Shown: positions 15,266 through 24,592, counted from the stretch's first letter. The stretch is DNA of 52,582 nucleotides from Acidobacteriota bacterium (GCA_018971385.1 JAGXAY010000006.1:1-52582), one strand, 5' to 3'. Notes: generated from the sequence alone by a model not told the origin. Made by a program: numbers and translations.

Positions 15266-16942
15266 ATGTTCAAGAAAGCAGTGATGCTGGGCACCGCCCT
15301 CGCGACTTTGTCGCTCGGGGCGATTGCCGTCGCGGGCGCGGGAGCGTCCGCACCACGCATCGCCAACTCCACGGTCTTGACCGAGGAGAGCAACACCGGG
15401 GTGACCTTCACCGACAACTTCAACCCACTCGATTCGAACTCGGTGGCGACGCAGATGAACATGCGTTCGCTCACCTACGAGCCGTTGTTCGAGTTCGACA
15501 CGCTGAAGGCGGGAGTGCAGTACCCGTGGCTCGCCACGGCGTACGCCTTCTCCAACGGAGGAAAGACCCTCACCTTCACCATCCGCAAGGGCGTGATGTG
15601 GAGTGACGGCACCGCCTTCACTCCGGCTGACGTGGCCTACACCTTTAACCTGGCCAACAAGGTTCCGGCGGCCAACGTGGGTGGACTTCCCGCGCTGACC
15701 TCGCCGGCGAAGGTGGTCGGGGACACCGTGGTGTTGAACTACGCCGCACCGGAGTACTCCGACATCTACTCCATCGCGGGCACTCTCATCGTGCCCGAGC
15801 ACCTGTGGAGCAAGGTCAAGAGCCCGGCGACCGCGACCATCACCAACCCGGTGGGTACCGGTCCGATGGTGCTGAAGAGTTACTCCAGCTCCCTCATCAA
15901 GTACGTGGCTAACCCCCACTACTGGAAGGGCAAGGAGTACGTGACCGGTGTCAACGTGCCGAGCTACTCCTCGAACGCGGCGGCCACGACGGCTCTCGTG
16001 AACGGTCAGCTCGACTGGGCGGGTAACGACATCGCCAACATCAACGCGGTGTTCGTATCGAAGAACCCGTCGACCAACCACTACTACTTCGCCCCGGGCA
16101 ACACGGCGTCGTTGATTTTCAACACGACCTACGGCCAGCTGAAGTACGCGGTGGTTCGTCAGGCCATCTCCATGGGTATTAACCGCACCATTCTCGCCCA
16201 AGACGGTGAGAGCGGTTACTCCAAGCCGGTGACCTCCACGAGCGGTCTTCTCCCGAGCCAGCAGTCGTACATGCCGGCCGGCTACGCGAACAACATCAAC
16301 CCCGCGGGCGACAGCCCGGCGGTGGTGGGGGCGTTCCTCGAGAAGCACGGTTACAAGTTGGACTCGAACGGCTACTACGCCCTCGGTGGCAACGTGGCGA
16401 ACGAGATCAGCTTCAACGTGGAAGACCCGACGGCTTACTCGGACTACTACGCCGACGACCAGCTCATCTCCAACGCCCTGAAGGCTGACCACATCAACGC
16501 CACGGTGGATGGTGTCGCCGCGAGCCAGTGGTACACCGACCTCTCGAAGGGTTCCTTCCAGAGCGTCGTGCACTGGGGTTCGGGTGGAGTGAGCCCGCTG
16601 ACGCAGTACCAGGGCTGGTTGGACTACACCGGTAACCACGCGGGAACGCCGTCGACCTCCGGTGACTTCGGACTGTTCAAGTCCAACGTCGCCGAGAGCC
16701 TCATCGGTAGCCTCGAGCGGACCAACCCGTCCAACACGGCGGCCGTGAAGGGTGCGGTCCTCGGTTTGGCGAAGATCATGACGACCCAGGTGCCCGTGGC
16801 CCCGCTGTTCTACGGCCCGGACTGGAACGTCTTCTCCACCAAGCGCTTCACCGGCTTCGTGACGGCGTCGAACCAGTACTCCATGCCGAGTCCTAACGAC
16901 CCGTACCTGCCGCTCATCCTGTCCCACCTGACCAAGGCCTAA
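15266..16942 (+). CDS. Family-5 extracellular solute-binding protein, probably oligosaccharide-binding
   Basis: 558 residues, SBP_bac_5 fold. The signal peptide runs from MFKKAV through a hydrophobic core to AGAGASA|P, a signal peptidase I site; there is no lipobox Cys. The conserved domain opens with FNPLDSNSV and LTYEPLFEFDT and includes the WSDGTAFTPADVAYTF motif. The C-terminus (WNVFSTKRFTGFVTASNQYSMPSPND) resembles the cellobiose/oligosaccharide members more than the peptide binders. Codon use is biased to C- and G-ending codons more strongly than in its neighbours, suggesting high expression. It delivers substrate to the upstream permeases; the GH1 gene follows. Confidence 0.9.
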   Translation: MFKKAVMLGTALATLSLGAIAVAGAGASAPRIANSTVLTEESNTGVTFTDNFNPLDSNSVATQMNMRSLTYEPLFEFDTLKAGVQYPWLATAYAFSNGGKTLTFTIRKGVMWSDGTAFTPADVAYTFNLANKVPAANVGGLPALTSPAKVVGDTVVLNYAAPEYSDIYSIAGTLIVPEHLWSKVKSPATATITNPVGTGPMVLKSYSSSLIKYVANPHYWKGKEYVTGVNVPSYSSNAAATTALVNGQLDWAGNDIANINAVFVSKNPSTNHYYFAPGNTASLIFNTTYGQLKYAVVRQAISMGINRTILAQDGESGYSKPVTSTSGLLPSQQSYMPAGYANNINPAGDSPAVVGAFLEKHGYKLDSNGYYALGGNVANEISFNVEDPTAYSDYYADDQLISNALKADHINATVDGVAASQWYTDLSKGSFQSVVHWGSGGVSPLTQYQGWLDYTGNHAGTPSTSGDFGLFKSNVAESLIGSLERTNPSNTAAVKGAVLGLAKIMTTQVPVAPLFYGPDWNVFSTKRFTGFVTASNQYSMPSPNDPYLPLILSHLTKA

Positions 16943-16965
16943 GGCCCGGTCAGTTCACGGCAGCC

Positions 16966-17010
16966 CCGTCCCGCGCCCCCGTCTACTTCCCCAGCGGGGG
17001 CGCGGGACGG
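16966..17010 (+). promoter_or_regulatory. Perfect 16-bp-stem hairpin between binding protein and beta-glucosidase genes
   Basis: CCGTCCCGCGCCCCCG (16966-16981) is exactly complementary to CGGGGGCGCGGGACGG (16995-17010), with a 13-base loop. No T run follows, so it is more likely a 3' stabiliser or partial attenuator that lets the binding-protein mRNA accumulate over the downstream cistron, as known for many ABC binding-protein genes, than a full terminator. Confidence 0.75.
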
Positions 17011-17042
17011 ACCGTCACAGTATTTCGAACGAAAGAACTCCT

Positions 17043-18467
17043 ATGAACTCCGACTCTCCCTACTCCCCGGGGGGATTCCCAGCGGACTTTCTCTGGGGCA
17101 CCGCGACGGCGGCGTACCAGATCGAGGGCGTCGGTGAACCCGGCGGCCGCGGCACCTGCATCTGGGATACCTTTTCTCGCACCGGCGGGGTCCTCAACCA
17201 CGACAACGGTGACGTGGCGTGTGATCACTTCCACCGTCTCGACGAGGACCTCGACCTCCTCCAGCGACTCGGCGTCAGTGCCTACCGCTTCTCTCTGTCG
17301 TGGTCACGTATTCAGCCCGACGGCGAGGGCGAGCTCAACGTGTCCGGCCTTGATTTCTATCGGCGCGTGGTCGCCGGTCTGCACGAGCGCGACATCATTC
17401 CGCTCGCCACGCTCTATCACTGGGACCTTCCCCAGGCCCTGGAGGATCGGGGGGGATGGAGCTCCCGGGAGGTCGCCGAGCGTTACGCCGATTACGTCGA
17501 TCTCGTCGCCGCGCCTCTCGTCGCCGAGGGTGTCGACAAGTGGATTACCATCAACGAACCGTGGTGTGTCTCCTGGCTCGGGTACGGAGCCGGCATTCAC
17601 GCGCCGGGACACCACGACGTGGGTCGCGCCGTCGCGGCCAACCACCACGTTCTTCTCGCGCACGGACTCGGTGTGGACGTCCTGCGCGCGGCCGGAGCAC
17701 CGGAGGTCGGCATCACTCTGAACTTGAGTGTCTTCACTCCCGCCACCGACGACCCCGCCGACGTCGCCGCGGCCGCTCGGGCTCGGGGAAACCTCAACGG
17801 GCTCTTCCTCGACCCGGTGCTACGGGGCTCTTATCCCGCCGACATGGTGGAGCACTACGCCGGACGCAGTCCCGGATTTGACGTGGTGCAGTCGGGGGAC
17901 CTGGAGATTATCTCTCGCCCGCTCGACTTTCTCGGGGTGAACTACTACTCGGCGAACGTTATCTGTGACCCGGCGCGCATCGGAGAGGTGCGAGCCCTCG
18001 GTTACAACGCCGGACCGCCCTCGACCAATCCCTTCGACGTGGACTTGGCGGCGGTGGCCGTCGGTGCACCGACGGATCAAACGACGTTGATGGGCTGGCC
18101 CGTTCAGCCGGTCGGACTCACCGACCTCCTCGTGAGTCTCCGTGATGAGTACACCGATCTGCCCATTCTCATCACGGAGAACGGTGCGGCCTACGCCGAC
18201 TACGTCGATCCGAGCGGAAAGGTTCACGACGTGGAGCGGGTGGCCTACATCGACCAGCACCTCGTCGCCGTACGCGACGCCATCGCGAAGGGCGTCAACG
18301 TGAAGGGATACTTCCTCTGGAGCCTCCTCGACAACTTCGAGTGGGCCCTCGGCTACTCCCGGCGCTTCGGCATCGTGTGGGTGGACTACCCCACGGGAAA
18401 CCGGGTCCCGAAGGACTCCTACGAGCGCTACCGCGAGGTCATCGCCTCGAAGGGAGCACTGCTGTAG
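17043..18467 (+). CDS. GH1 family beta-glucosidase
   Basis: 474 residues, (beta/alpha)8 glycoside hydrolase family 1. The acid/base Glu is E172 in TINEPWC and the nucleophile is E379 in LITENG. FLWGTATAAYQIEG near the N-terminus and SLLDNFEWALGYSRRFGI near the C-terminus are family signatures. There is no signal peptide, so it works in the cytoplasm on imported beta-glucosides such as cellobiose. It is the last gene of the lacI-ABC-SBP operon. The ribosome-binding site is weak (GAAAG about 12 bases before the ATG). A strong terminator follows. Specificity for glucosides over other beta-glycosides is inferred from the family. Confidence 0.95.
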   Translation: MNSDSPYSPGGFPADFLWGTATAAYQIEGVGEPGGRGTCIWDTFSRTGGVLNHDNGDVACDHFHRLDEDLDLLQRLGVSAYRFSLSWSRIQPDGEGELNVSGLDFYRRVVAGLHERDIIPLATLYHWDLPQALEDRGGWSSREVAERYADYVDLVAAPLVAEGVDKWITINEPWCVSWLGYGAGIHAPGHHDVGRAVAANHHVLLAHGLGVDVLRAAGAPEVGITLNLSVFTPATDDPADVAAAARARGNLNGLFLDPVLRGSYPADMVEHYAGRSPGFDVVQSGDLEIISRPLDFLGVNYYSANVICDPARIGEVRALGYNAGPPSTNPFDVDLAAVAVGAPTDQTTLMGWPVQPVGLTDLLVSLRDEYTDLPILITENGAAYADYVDPSGKVHDVERVAYIDQHLVAVRDAIAKGVNVKGYFLWSLLDNFEWALGYSRRFGIVWVDYPTGNRVPKDSYERYREVIASKGALL

Positions 18468-18472
18468 GAACT

Positions 18473-18499
18473 CGGCCCCCCGGCGTCGCCGGGGGGCCG
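18473..18499. terminator. Bidirectional terminator between GH1 and ahcY
   Basis: CGGCCCCCCGG (18473-18483) and CCGGGGGGCCG (18489-18499) form a perfect 11-bp stem with a CGTCG loop in the 38 bp between two convergent genes. No T tract is present in either direction. Confidence 0.75.
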
Positions 18500-18505
18500 C
18501 TACTC

Positions 18506-19945
18506 CTAGTACCGGTAGGTGTCGGGCTTGTACGGGCCTTCGACGGACACCCCGATGTACTCGGCCTGGCCCTTCGAGAGCTCCGTCAATTTGACGCCGA
18601 GGGCGTCGAGGTGCAGGCGGGCGACCTTCTCGTCGAGGGCCTTCGGCAGCACGTAGACCTTGCGCTCGTACTCGGCGTGGCGAGTGAAGAGCTCGATCTG
18701 GGCCATTGTCTGGTTGGTGAAGGAGTTGGACATCACGAAGCTCGGGTGGCCGGTGGCGTTTCCGAGGTTGAGGAGACGTCCTTCCGAGAGCACAATGATG
18801 GCGCGACCCGAGGGCATAATCCACTTGTCCACCTGGGGCTTGATCGTCTCGCGACGCACGCCCGGGAGTTGGGCGAGGCCCGCCATGTCGATTTCGTTGT
18901 CGAAGTGGCCGATGTTCCCAAGAATCGCCTGGTGCTTCATTCGAGTCATGTGCTCCACCGTCACGACGTCCTTGTTCCCGGTCGCCGTCACGATGATGTC
19001 CGCAACATCGATGATGTCCTCGAGGGTCGTTACCTGGTAGCCGTCCATGGCGGCCTGCAGGGCGCAGATTGGGTCGATCTCCGTGACGACCACGCGCGCA
19101 CCCTGACCTCGTAGCGACTCCGCGCACCCCTTACCCACGTCGCCGTAGCCGCACACCACGGCGACCTTGCCCCCGATGAGTACGTCGGTCGCCCGGTTGA
19201 TACCGTCGATGAGTGAGTGGCGGCATCCGTACTTGTTGTCGAACTTGGATTTGGTCACCGAGTCGTTGACGTTGATGGCGGGAAAGAGCAGAGTTCCGTC
19301 TCGCTCCATCTCGTAGAGGCGGTGCACTCCGGTGGTCGTCTCCTCGGAGACGCCGACGATTCCCGTCGCCAGTTCGGCAAAGTCCAGGGACTGCTCCGCG
19401 ATGATTCGCGTCAGCAGGTTCAAAATAACGCGGTACTCCTCCGAGTCGCTGGCGTCGGGAGCGGGAACGAAGCCGGCGCGCTGGAACTCGAGACCCTTGT
19501 GCACGAGCAGAGTGGCGTCACCACCGTCGTCGAGGATGGTGGTCGGGCCGCTCGACCCGGGCCAGCGCAGAATCTGCTCGGTGCACCACCAGTACTCCTC
19601 GAGAGTTTCACCCTTCCAGGCGAAGACGGGAACTCCCTGTGGGTTGTCGGGGGTCCCGTTCGGGCCCACCGCGACGGCCGCCGCGGCGTGGTCCTGGGTG
19701 GAAAAGATATTGCAACTGGCCCAGCGCACCTCGGCCCCGAGGGCGACGAGGGTTTCGATGAGTACGGCGGTCTGGACCGTCATGTGCAGTGAACCGGCGA
19801 TGCGGGCCCCGCGCAGGGGCTTAGATTCACCGAACTCGGCGCGCATTGCCATGAGGCCGGGCATCTCGTGTTCGGCCAGGGTAATTTCGGCGCGGCCGAA
19901 GGGGGCGAGGGTGATATCGGCGACGCGATAGTCGACAGAGGTCAT
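18506..19945 (-). CDS. ahcY: Adenosylhomocysteinase (S-adenosyl-L-homocysteine hydrolase)
   Basis: 479 residues, the longer bacterial form. It hydrolyses S-adenosylhomocysteine to adenosine and homocysteine in the methyl cycle, using bound NAD+. [16 protein letters not shown] near the N-terminus, [13 protein letters not shown] (active-site Lys/Asp), the NAD-binding [16 protein letters not shown] and the C-terminal PYKPDTYRY are visible. The start is the ATG of MTSVDY with AAGGAG 7 bases upstream; the frame is open for eight more codons. I see no SAH riboswitch in the short leader. It stands alone as the first gene after the MFS transporter on this strand. Confidence 0.96.
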   Translation of the reverse strand: MTSVDYRVADITLAPFGRAEITLAEHEMPGLMAMRAEFGESKPLRGARIAGSLHMTVQTAVLIETLVALGAEVRWASCNIFSTQDHAAAAVAVGPNGTPDNPQGVPVFAWKGETLEEYWWCTEQILRWPGSSGPTTILDDGGDATLLVHKGLEFQRAGFVPAPDASDSEEYRVILNLLTRIIAEQSLDFAELATGIVGVSEETTTGVHRLYEMERDGTLLFPAINVNDSVTKSKFDNKYGCRHSLIDGINRATDVLIGGKVAVVCGYGDVGKGCAESLRGQGARVVVTEIDPICALQAAMDGYQVTTLEDIIDVADIIVTATGNKDVVTVEHMTRMKHQAILGNIGHFDNEIDMAGLAQLPGVRRETIKPQVDKWIMPSGRAIIVLSEGRLLNLGNATGHPSFVMSNSFTNQTMAQIELFTRHAEYERKVYVLPKALDEKVARLHLDALGVKLTELSKGQAEYIGVSVEGPYKPDTYRY

Positions 19946-20038
19946 GCGGACTCCTTGGTAGTGACACAACGGGTAGTCGGCGCCGACCTCTGTCGTAAGA
20001 ACGCCTGGTCCTAGGTTAGAGGAGGAATGGCCGCGTCG

Positions 20039-21196
20039 TCACGACCGAGGCTTGGTCGCTCGCGCGAGGTAACTCGCCACGAAGACCAGGGCCCCCACGA
20101 GAAAGAGCATCCGGAGGATACCCACGCCCTGGGCGAGGAACCCGAGGAGGGGCGGGCCCACGAGGGACGCTCCGTAACCGGCGGTGGCGACGAAGGGCAC
20201 CGTGCGAGCGGCGTGGGGGCTCTCCCCGGCCGCGGAGAGAAAGAGGGGAAAGGCGAGGGCGATACCGAGTCCCCAGAGCGCCGCACCGATGTCGGCCTCG
20301 AGGACGGAGGTGGAGCTGGCGATGAGGAGAATTCCGGCGCCCCCGAGAACTCCGAGAACGCTCAAAATCCGCACCCGACCGAATCGATTGACGAGTCGAG
20401 TGCCGGTGATGCGGGTCAGCACCATCGCCACCATCAAGCAGGCGTAGGCCACGCCTCCGGCGGCGTGGGAGGCGTGGTGGCCCTCGACGACGGCCAGCGT
20501 GAGCCAGTCGTTGGAGGCCCCCTCGGCGAGAGTAAAGCCGAGAAGGCCGATTCCGAGCATCACCACGACGGGATCGTGCCAGGGCCGAAAGGCGTCGGCC
20601 TCGTGGGTGGTCTCGTGCTGCGCGCGACGTCCCGTGCCCTCGGGGAGACGGCGACGGAGGAGGACGGGCACCGAACCGACGACGAGGGCCAAAATGACGG
20701 TTTGGTCGACGAGGGAGAAGTGCCGAGCAATAGCCAGTGTGGCGAGTCCAACGGCTCCGAGGGTTCCGATGGAGTATCCGGCATGGAGACCGGGCATCAC
20801 CGAACGCCCCAACCGTTCCTCGAGAACCGTTCCGTCGAGGTTGAGGGCCACGTCCGCCCCCGCGATGAAGAATCCGGTGAGAACGAAACTCGCGAAGAGC
20901 CCACTGGCGAGGTGGGCGGCGAGGGAGGCCGCGGCGATCAGTCCTGACCCCGAGGCCAGGGCGAATCCGGCGACGATGAGCCGGCGTGTACCCCAGCGTT
21001 CTATGAGTCGAGAGGAGACGGCGAGGGAGACGAGCGCCCCGAGTGACGCTCCCACGAGCACGAGGCCGAGAGTCCCGGTGTTCACGTGAATCATCTGGCG
21101 CACTTCGGGCATGCGGGTGAAGAGGGCGGCTCCCGGAAGTCCCTCGAGCAGAAAGAGGAGGCGAATCGCCCGTAGCCACCCGATGGTCTCCTTCAT
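20039..21196 (-). CDS. MFS transporter, YbjJ-like
   Basis: 385 residues, about 12 membrane helices. The overall sequence follows E. coli YbjJ closely: EGLPGAALFTRMPEVR in helix 1, AGADVALNLDGTVLEERLGRSVMPGLHAGYS, FTLAEGASNDWL and LSAAGESPHAARTVPFVATAGYGASLVGPP. The substrate of this family is not established. A copy of the LacI-type operator sits 29-42 bp before the start, so the gene probably belongs to the same sugar regulon as the ABC importer and may move a sugar or a sugar product. The ATG has GGAGG 6 bases upstream. The A+R-rich linker near residue 200 is cytoplasmic. Confidence 0.85.
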   Translation of the reverse strand: MKETIGWLRAIRLLFLLEGLPGAALFTRMPEVRQMIHVNTGTLGLVLVGASLGALVSLAVSSRLIERWGTRRLIVAGFALASGSGLIAAASLAAHLASGLFASFVLTGFFIAGADVALNLDGTVLEERLGRSVMPGLHAGYSIGTLGAVGLATLAIARHFSLVDQTVILALVVGSVPVLLRRRLPEGTGRRAQHETTHEADAFRPWHDPVVVMLGIGLLGFTLAEGASNDWLTLAVVEGHHASHAAGGVAYACLMVAMVLTRITGTRLVNRFGRVRILSVLGVLGGAGILLIASSTSVLEADIGAALWGLGIALAFPLFLSAAGESPHAARTVPFVATAGYGASLVGPPLLGFLAQGVGILRMLFLVGALVFVASYLARATKPRS

Positions 21197-21224
21197 CGAC
21201 GACCTCCACGGGAGCGTCGCCCGA

Positions 21225-21238
21225 TGTAACCGGTTTCA
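21225..21238. promoter_or_regulatory. Remote LacI-family operator before the MFS gene
   Basis: TGTAACCGGTTTCA is a hybrid of the first two operators at 10087-10115: left half as in GTAACC, right half as in GGTTTCA. It lies in the 85-bp gap between ychF and the MFS gene, overlapping the region where the MFS promoter must be. Confidence 0.75.
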
Positions 21239-21281
21239 GCGTTCCGCAGAAATGAGACCGTCGGGGCCGCGCAGCGGCGCA

Positions 21282-22358
21282 CTAGGCGTTGACCCGAAAC
21301 TCGACGACGTCCCCGTCGCGCATCACGTAGTCCTTGCCCTCGATGCGGGCTCGTCCCGCGGCCCGAGCGGCCGGGATGGAGCCGGCGATGACGAGGTCCT
21401 CGAAAGCCACGACTTCGGCCTTAATGAAGTGCTGCTGGAAGTCCGTGTGAATCTCGCCGGCCGCTTCGGGTGCGGTCGCTCCCTGGCGAATCGTCCAGGC
21501 CCGCGCCTCCTTGGGTCCGGCGGTGAGGTAGGTCTGTAATCCGAGAGTCGAGAATCCCACCCGGGAGAGTTGGGCGAGCCCGGACTCACTTTGTCCGTAA
21601 CTGGCGAGAAGTTCCAGAGCGTCCGCTTCTTCGAGCCCGGCGAGTTCCGCTTCAATTTTGGCACAGAGGACCACGGCCGGCGCTGGAGCGACGGAGGCTA
21701 CGAGACGGTCTCTCACCTCGGGGTCAGCGAGAGCGTCCTCGTCGACGTTGAAGACGTAAATAAAGGGCTTCGCACTCATCAGCTGCAGTTCGGAGAGCAC
21801 CTTTAGGTCGAGGTTCGGTGCTCGCGACGCGAGAACACCCTGATCGAGGAGTTCGCGAGCTCGCCGGGCCTCCTCGAGCAGTTCCCGGGCCTCGGGGCTG
21901 CGCCGCACGTCTCGCTCGAGTCGGGGAATCGCCTTGTCGAGGGTCTGGAGGTCGGCGAGGATGAGTTCGGTCTCGATCGTTTCGATGTCCCCGCGGGGGT
22001 CGATCCGACCGTCGACGTGAATGACGTCGTCGTCGGCGAAGACCCGCACCACTTCACAGATGGCGTTGGCTTCGCGAATGGCCGCGAGGAACTGGTTACC
22101 GAGACCCTCCCCCTCACTCGCTCCCCGGACAATGCCGGCGATGTCGACGAAGGTCACGCTCGCGGGGATGATCCTTTCCGAGTGGAATATCTCCGCGAGT
22201 TGCTCGAGGCGGGGATCGGGAACGGCGACCACACCCACGTTGGGTTCAATGGTGGCGAAGGGGTAGTTGGCCGCCAGGACGTTGTTGTTGGTCAACGCGT
22301 TGAAGAGAGTGGACTTACCGACGTTGGGTAGTCCGACGATTCCGATTGAGAGGGCCAT
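21282..22358 (-). CDS. ychF: Redox-responsive P-loop ATPase YchF/OLA1
   Basis: 358 residues. The G1 loop GLPNVGKS (residues 9-16), the switch-like [22 protein letters not shown] segment and a C-terminal TGS domain (about 275-357, ending [15 protein letters not shown]) are clear. YchF is a universally conserved, ribosome-associated ATPase of the Obg group, involved in stress responses and translation quality. There is no strong Shine-Dalgarno sequence; TAGCCT lies 11 bases before the ATG inside one arm of an inverted repeat. The Asn of the G4-like element is in YVFNVDED. Confidence 0.95.
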   Translation of the reverse strand: MALSIGIVGLPNVGKSTLFNALTNNNVLAANYPFATIEPNVGVVAVPDPRLEQLAEIFHSERIIPASVTFVDIAGIVRGASEGEGLGNQFLAAIREANAICEVVRVFADDDVIHVDGRIDPRGDIETIETELILADLQTLDKAIPRLERDVRRSPEARELLEEARRARELLDQGVLASRAPNLDLKVLSELQLMSAKPFIYVFNVDEDALADPEVRDRLVASVAPAPAVVLCAKIEAELAGLEEADALELLASYGQSESGLAQLSRVGFSTLGLQTYLTAGPKEARAWTIRQGATAPEAAGEIHTDFQQHFIKAEVVAFEDLVIAGSIPAARAAGRARIEGKDYVMRDGDVVEFRVNA

Positions 22359-22362
22359 GACA

Positions 22363-22411
22363 GCCCACGAGGCTAGCCCACTCGGGAGAGAAGGGGGCCA
22401 GCCTCGTGGGC
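22363..22411. terminator. 12-bp inverted repeat between the ABC exporter operon and ychF
   Basis: GCCCACGAGGCT (22363-22374) is exactly complementary to AGCCTCGTGGGC (22400-22411), separated by 25 bases. Read on the minus strand it follows the exporter operon as a terminator-like hairpin, but its distal arm also contains the TAGCCT hexamer just before ychF. Confidence 0.6.
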
Positions 22412-22421
22412 GGGGGGAGGT

Positions 22422-23096
22422 TTAGGCGAGTTCGGAGAGAACTCCGTCTTCAATCTCGAATCGGCGATCGGCCTGTTGGGCCACCTTGTCGTCGTGGGTA
22501 ACGACGAGGACCGTCGTGCCACGGGTCGCCGCCGCTTGACGGAGCAGAGTGACAATCTTCTGACCCGTCGAGCGGTCGAGGGATCCGGTCGGCTCGTCGG
22601 CGAGGATGAGTTTCGGGTTAGCGGCGAAGGCTCGGGCGATGGCGACGCGTTGCTGCTCCCCGCCGGAGAGCTTCGCCGGACGACGTTGAGCCTTCTGGTC
22701 GTTGAGTCCAACCATCTCCAGCATCTCTCGCGCGCGCGATTCGCGGGACTCCTTCGGCCACTGCGCAAACTCGAGGGCGAGGAGGACGTTCTCGAGGGCG
22801 CTCAAGTTGGGGATCAGATTGAAGGACTGGAAAACGAAACCGACGTCGCTCGCCCGGTACTTCGTGCGGCCTGTCGCGTCGAGATGAGCGAGCTGGGTCC
22901 CGTCGATGTCGATCGACCCCGAATCGGGGGCGTCGAGGAGCCCGAGGAGAGAGAGCAGAGTGGACTTACCGGACCCCGACGCTCCCACGATGGCCACGAC
23001 CTCGCCGTTGGCGGCGCTAAAACTCACGTCGCGCACGGCGTGGACGTCGCCTCCCTCGGTGGAAAAGGACTTATTGAGATGGGATACCGACAGCAT
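22422..23096 (-). CDS. MacB/LolD-type ABC transporter ATPase
   Basis: 224 residues. Walker [10 protein letters not shown] (38-46), signature [14 protein letters not shown], Walker [13 protein letters not shown] and H-loop VVTHDDKVA are present. The N-terminal [20 protein letters not shown] and length are typical of the type VII (MacB/FtsE/LolD) group, which works by mechanotransmission across the membrane. Its partner permease is directly upstream with a one-base overlap. Substrate unknown; lipoprotein, peptide or antibiotic export are family options. Confidence 0.9.
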   Translation of the reverse strand: MLSVSHLNKSFSTEGGDVHAVRDVSFSAANGEVVAIVGASGSGKSTLLSLLGLLDAPDSGSIDIDGTQLAHLDATGRTKYRASDVGFVFQSFNLIPNLSALENVLLALEFAQWPKESRESRAREMLEMVGLNDQKAQRRPAKLSGGEQQRVAIARAFAANPKLILADEPTGSLDRSTGQKIVTLLRQAAATRGTTVLVVTHDDKVAQQADRRFEIEDGVLSELA

Positions 23097-24445
23097 TACT
23101 CACTCCTCAAGACTTCGGCGGGACGGATACGAACGATGGTGCCGGCGGCCACGGCGGACCCGACGGCGGCGATCACGAGAGCGGCGAGGAGGGCGAAGAG
23201 CAGGCTCGACCATCCGGCGGCGGCGTGAATCTGGGAGAAGGCCCCGCCGAGGCCGCGGAATCTAAAACCGAGTCCTCCGCCACCCCCTCCTCCGGTCGGT
23301 GGGGTGAAGCCGTTGGAACCACCGAACACGCCGGCGCCCCGGCGAACGAACCCACCACCGGTGGAACCACCGGACGCGTTCACGAGGGCGGTGGTGATGG
23401 GATTAGCGAGGAGGACTCCTCCGACGAGGCCCACGAGCGCTCCGAGAACGGTGAAGGTGGTGGACTCGGCCACGAACTGAGCAATCACTCCCCGGTCGGT
23501 GGCCCCGAGGGCCTTCAAGACGCCCACTTCACGACGACGCTCCCGCACGATCATGAGCATGGAGAGAAGGAGGATGATGGCCGCACCCACGACCGAACCG
23601 ATCAGGGTGTAGGTCGAAATGGTCTGGACGGAGTTAAGCGGGGACAGGGCGTTTTGTACCGTCGACTGCGTACTCGTGACGTCGGCCGAGGTTCCGAGTT
23701 TCGTCTTGATGGCGGTGACGGCTCCGGCGACGTTGCCGATGGAGTCGACGGTGACGGTCGCCGAGGTGACCTGGTTCGCCGCACCGGCGAGCGCCTGAAC
23801 GGCCGCGAGGGGCATCACCACGTCGGAGTCGGCGAAGGTGGACCCGGTGGTATAGATCCCGATCACTTTGATGGACTTGCCCCACGCGGTGAAGGTCGAA
23901 CCCACCTTGAGCGAGTTCGCGGTGGCGAGCGTTTGACCGACGATGGCGACGTCGGCCGTCGACGTGGGCGAGAAGGAGGTCCCGGAGACGAGCTTTTCGG
24001 TCCCCCCTCCGTTGGCACCACCGACCAGTGAGGTGCCCGGTGAGTTAGTGCCGATCACGCGAATGGCACGGGCGCCGCCTCCGAAGCCTCCGAATCCGCC
24101 GAGACTCCCCGTCGGGGTGGGGGAGGTGAGTGAGGTCGTGGTAGAACTCAAACGTTCGGCGAGACTCGCTTGCACCGCGGTCACGTGAGCGACGTTCAAG
24201 AGTCCCTTTACCGACGTCTCGGAGAGCGGTGTGCCGCCTCCGGAAAAGCCGAAGAAGCCGGCCGGGGCGACCGTGATGGTGTTACCGGTGGAGGACTTCA
24301 CCGAGGCGATTTTCGAGGAGACCGCGCTGCGGGCGATCAACATCGAGATGCTGAGTGAGACCGCGACCGCCAAGATCACGACGACTCCGATGGTCCGCAT
24401 GGAGTTGCGGAAGGCGTTGCGTACTCCTCGACGCAGGGCGTTCAT
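23096..24445 (-). CDS. MacB-like (FtsX-domain) ABC permease with glycine-rich segments
   Basis: 449 residues. One N-terminal helix (TIGVVVILAVAVSLSISMLIA), a large extracytoplasmic domain (about 45-270) and three C-terminal helices with the FtsX motif REVGVLKALGATDRG. Two glycine-rich low-complexity stretches stand out: one near residues 108-120 (SLGGFGGFGGG) in the external domain and a longer one near 370-410 (GGGFVRRGAGVFGG and a run of seven Gly) between the last two helices. The start is the ATG of MNALRRG, with AAAGGAAA upstream; the frame is open 14 codons further. It forms the exporter with the downstream ATPase. Confidence 0.87.
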   Translation of the reverse strand: MNALRRGVRNAFRNSMRTIGVVVILAVAVSLSISMLIARSAVSSKIASVKSSTGNTITVAPAGFFGFSGGGTPLSETSVKGLLNVAHVTAVQASLAERLSSTTTSLTSPTPTGSLGGFGGFGGGARAIRVIGTNSPGTSLVGGANGGGTEKLVSGTSFSPTSTADVAIVGQTLATANSLKVGSTFTAWGKSIKVIGIYTTGSTFADSDVVMPLAAVQALAGAANQVTSATVTVDSIGNVAGAVTAIKTKLGTSADVTSTQSTVQNALSPLNSVQTISTYTLIGSVVGAAIILLLSMLMIVRERRREVGVLKALGATDRGVIAQFVAESTTFTVLGALVGLVGGVLLANPITTALVNASGGSTGGGFVRRGAGVFGGSNGFTPPTGGGGGGGLGFRFRGLGGAFSQIHAAAGWSSLLFALLAALVIAAVGSAVAAGTIVRIRPAEVLRSE

Positions 24446-24592
24446 GGGGTTTCCTTTCGTTAGCCGGGCCATCTTGGTAACGATCAACTAACGGGGGACG
24501 AAGACAGCGTAAATGAGTCGTAAGAATCGCGATACATCGGCAAGAGGGGCACCGTACGGGCGACGGGAGTGCTCGTCGGTAAATTGGGTGTC

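Noticed and set aside
15245-16927. Minus-strand 560-codon open frame opposite the binding-protein gene
   Set aside because: Composition is that of a shadow frame (His/Arg/Val/Gly-rich without motifs) and the plus strand encodes a clear family-5 binding protein.
19946-20038. SAH riboswitch before adenosylhomocysteinase
   Set aside because: The leader is short and shows neither the conserved core nor the pseudoknot pattern of that riboswitch.
24446-24592. TPP riboswitch for the NMT1/THI5-type importer
   Set aside because: No CTGAGA-type conserved blocks on either strand of the gap between the divergent operons; gene context favours nucleoside use.
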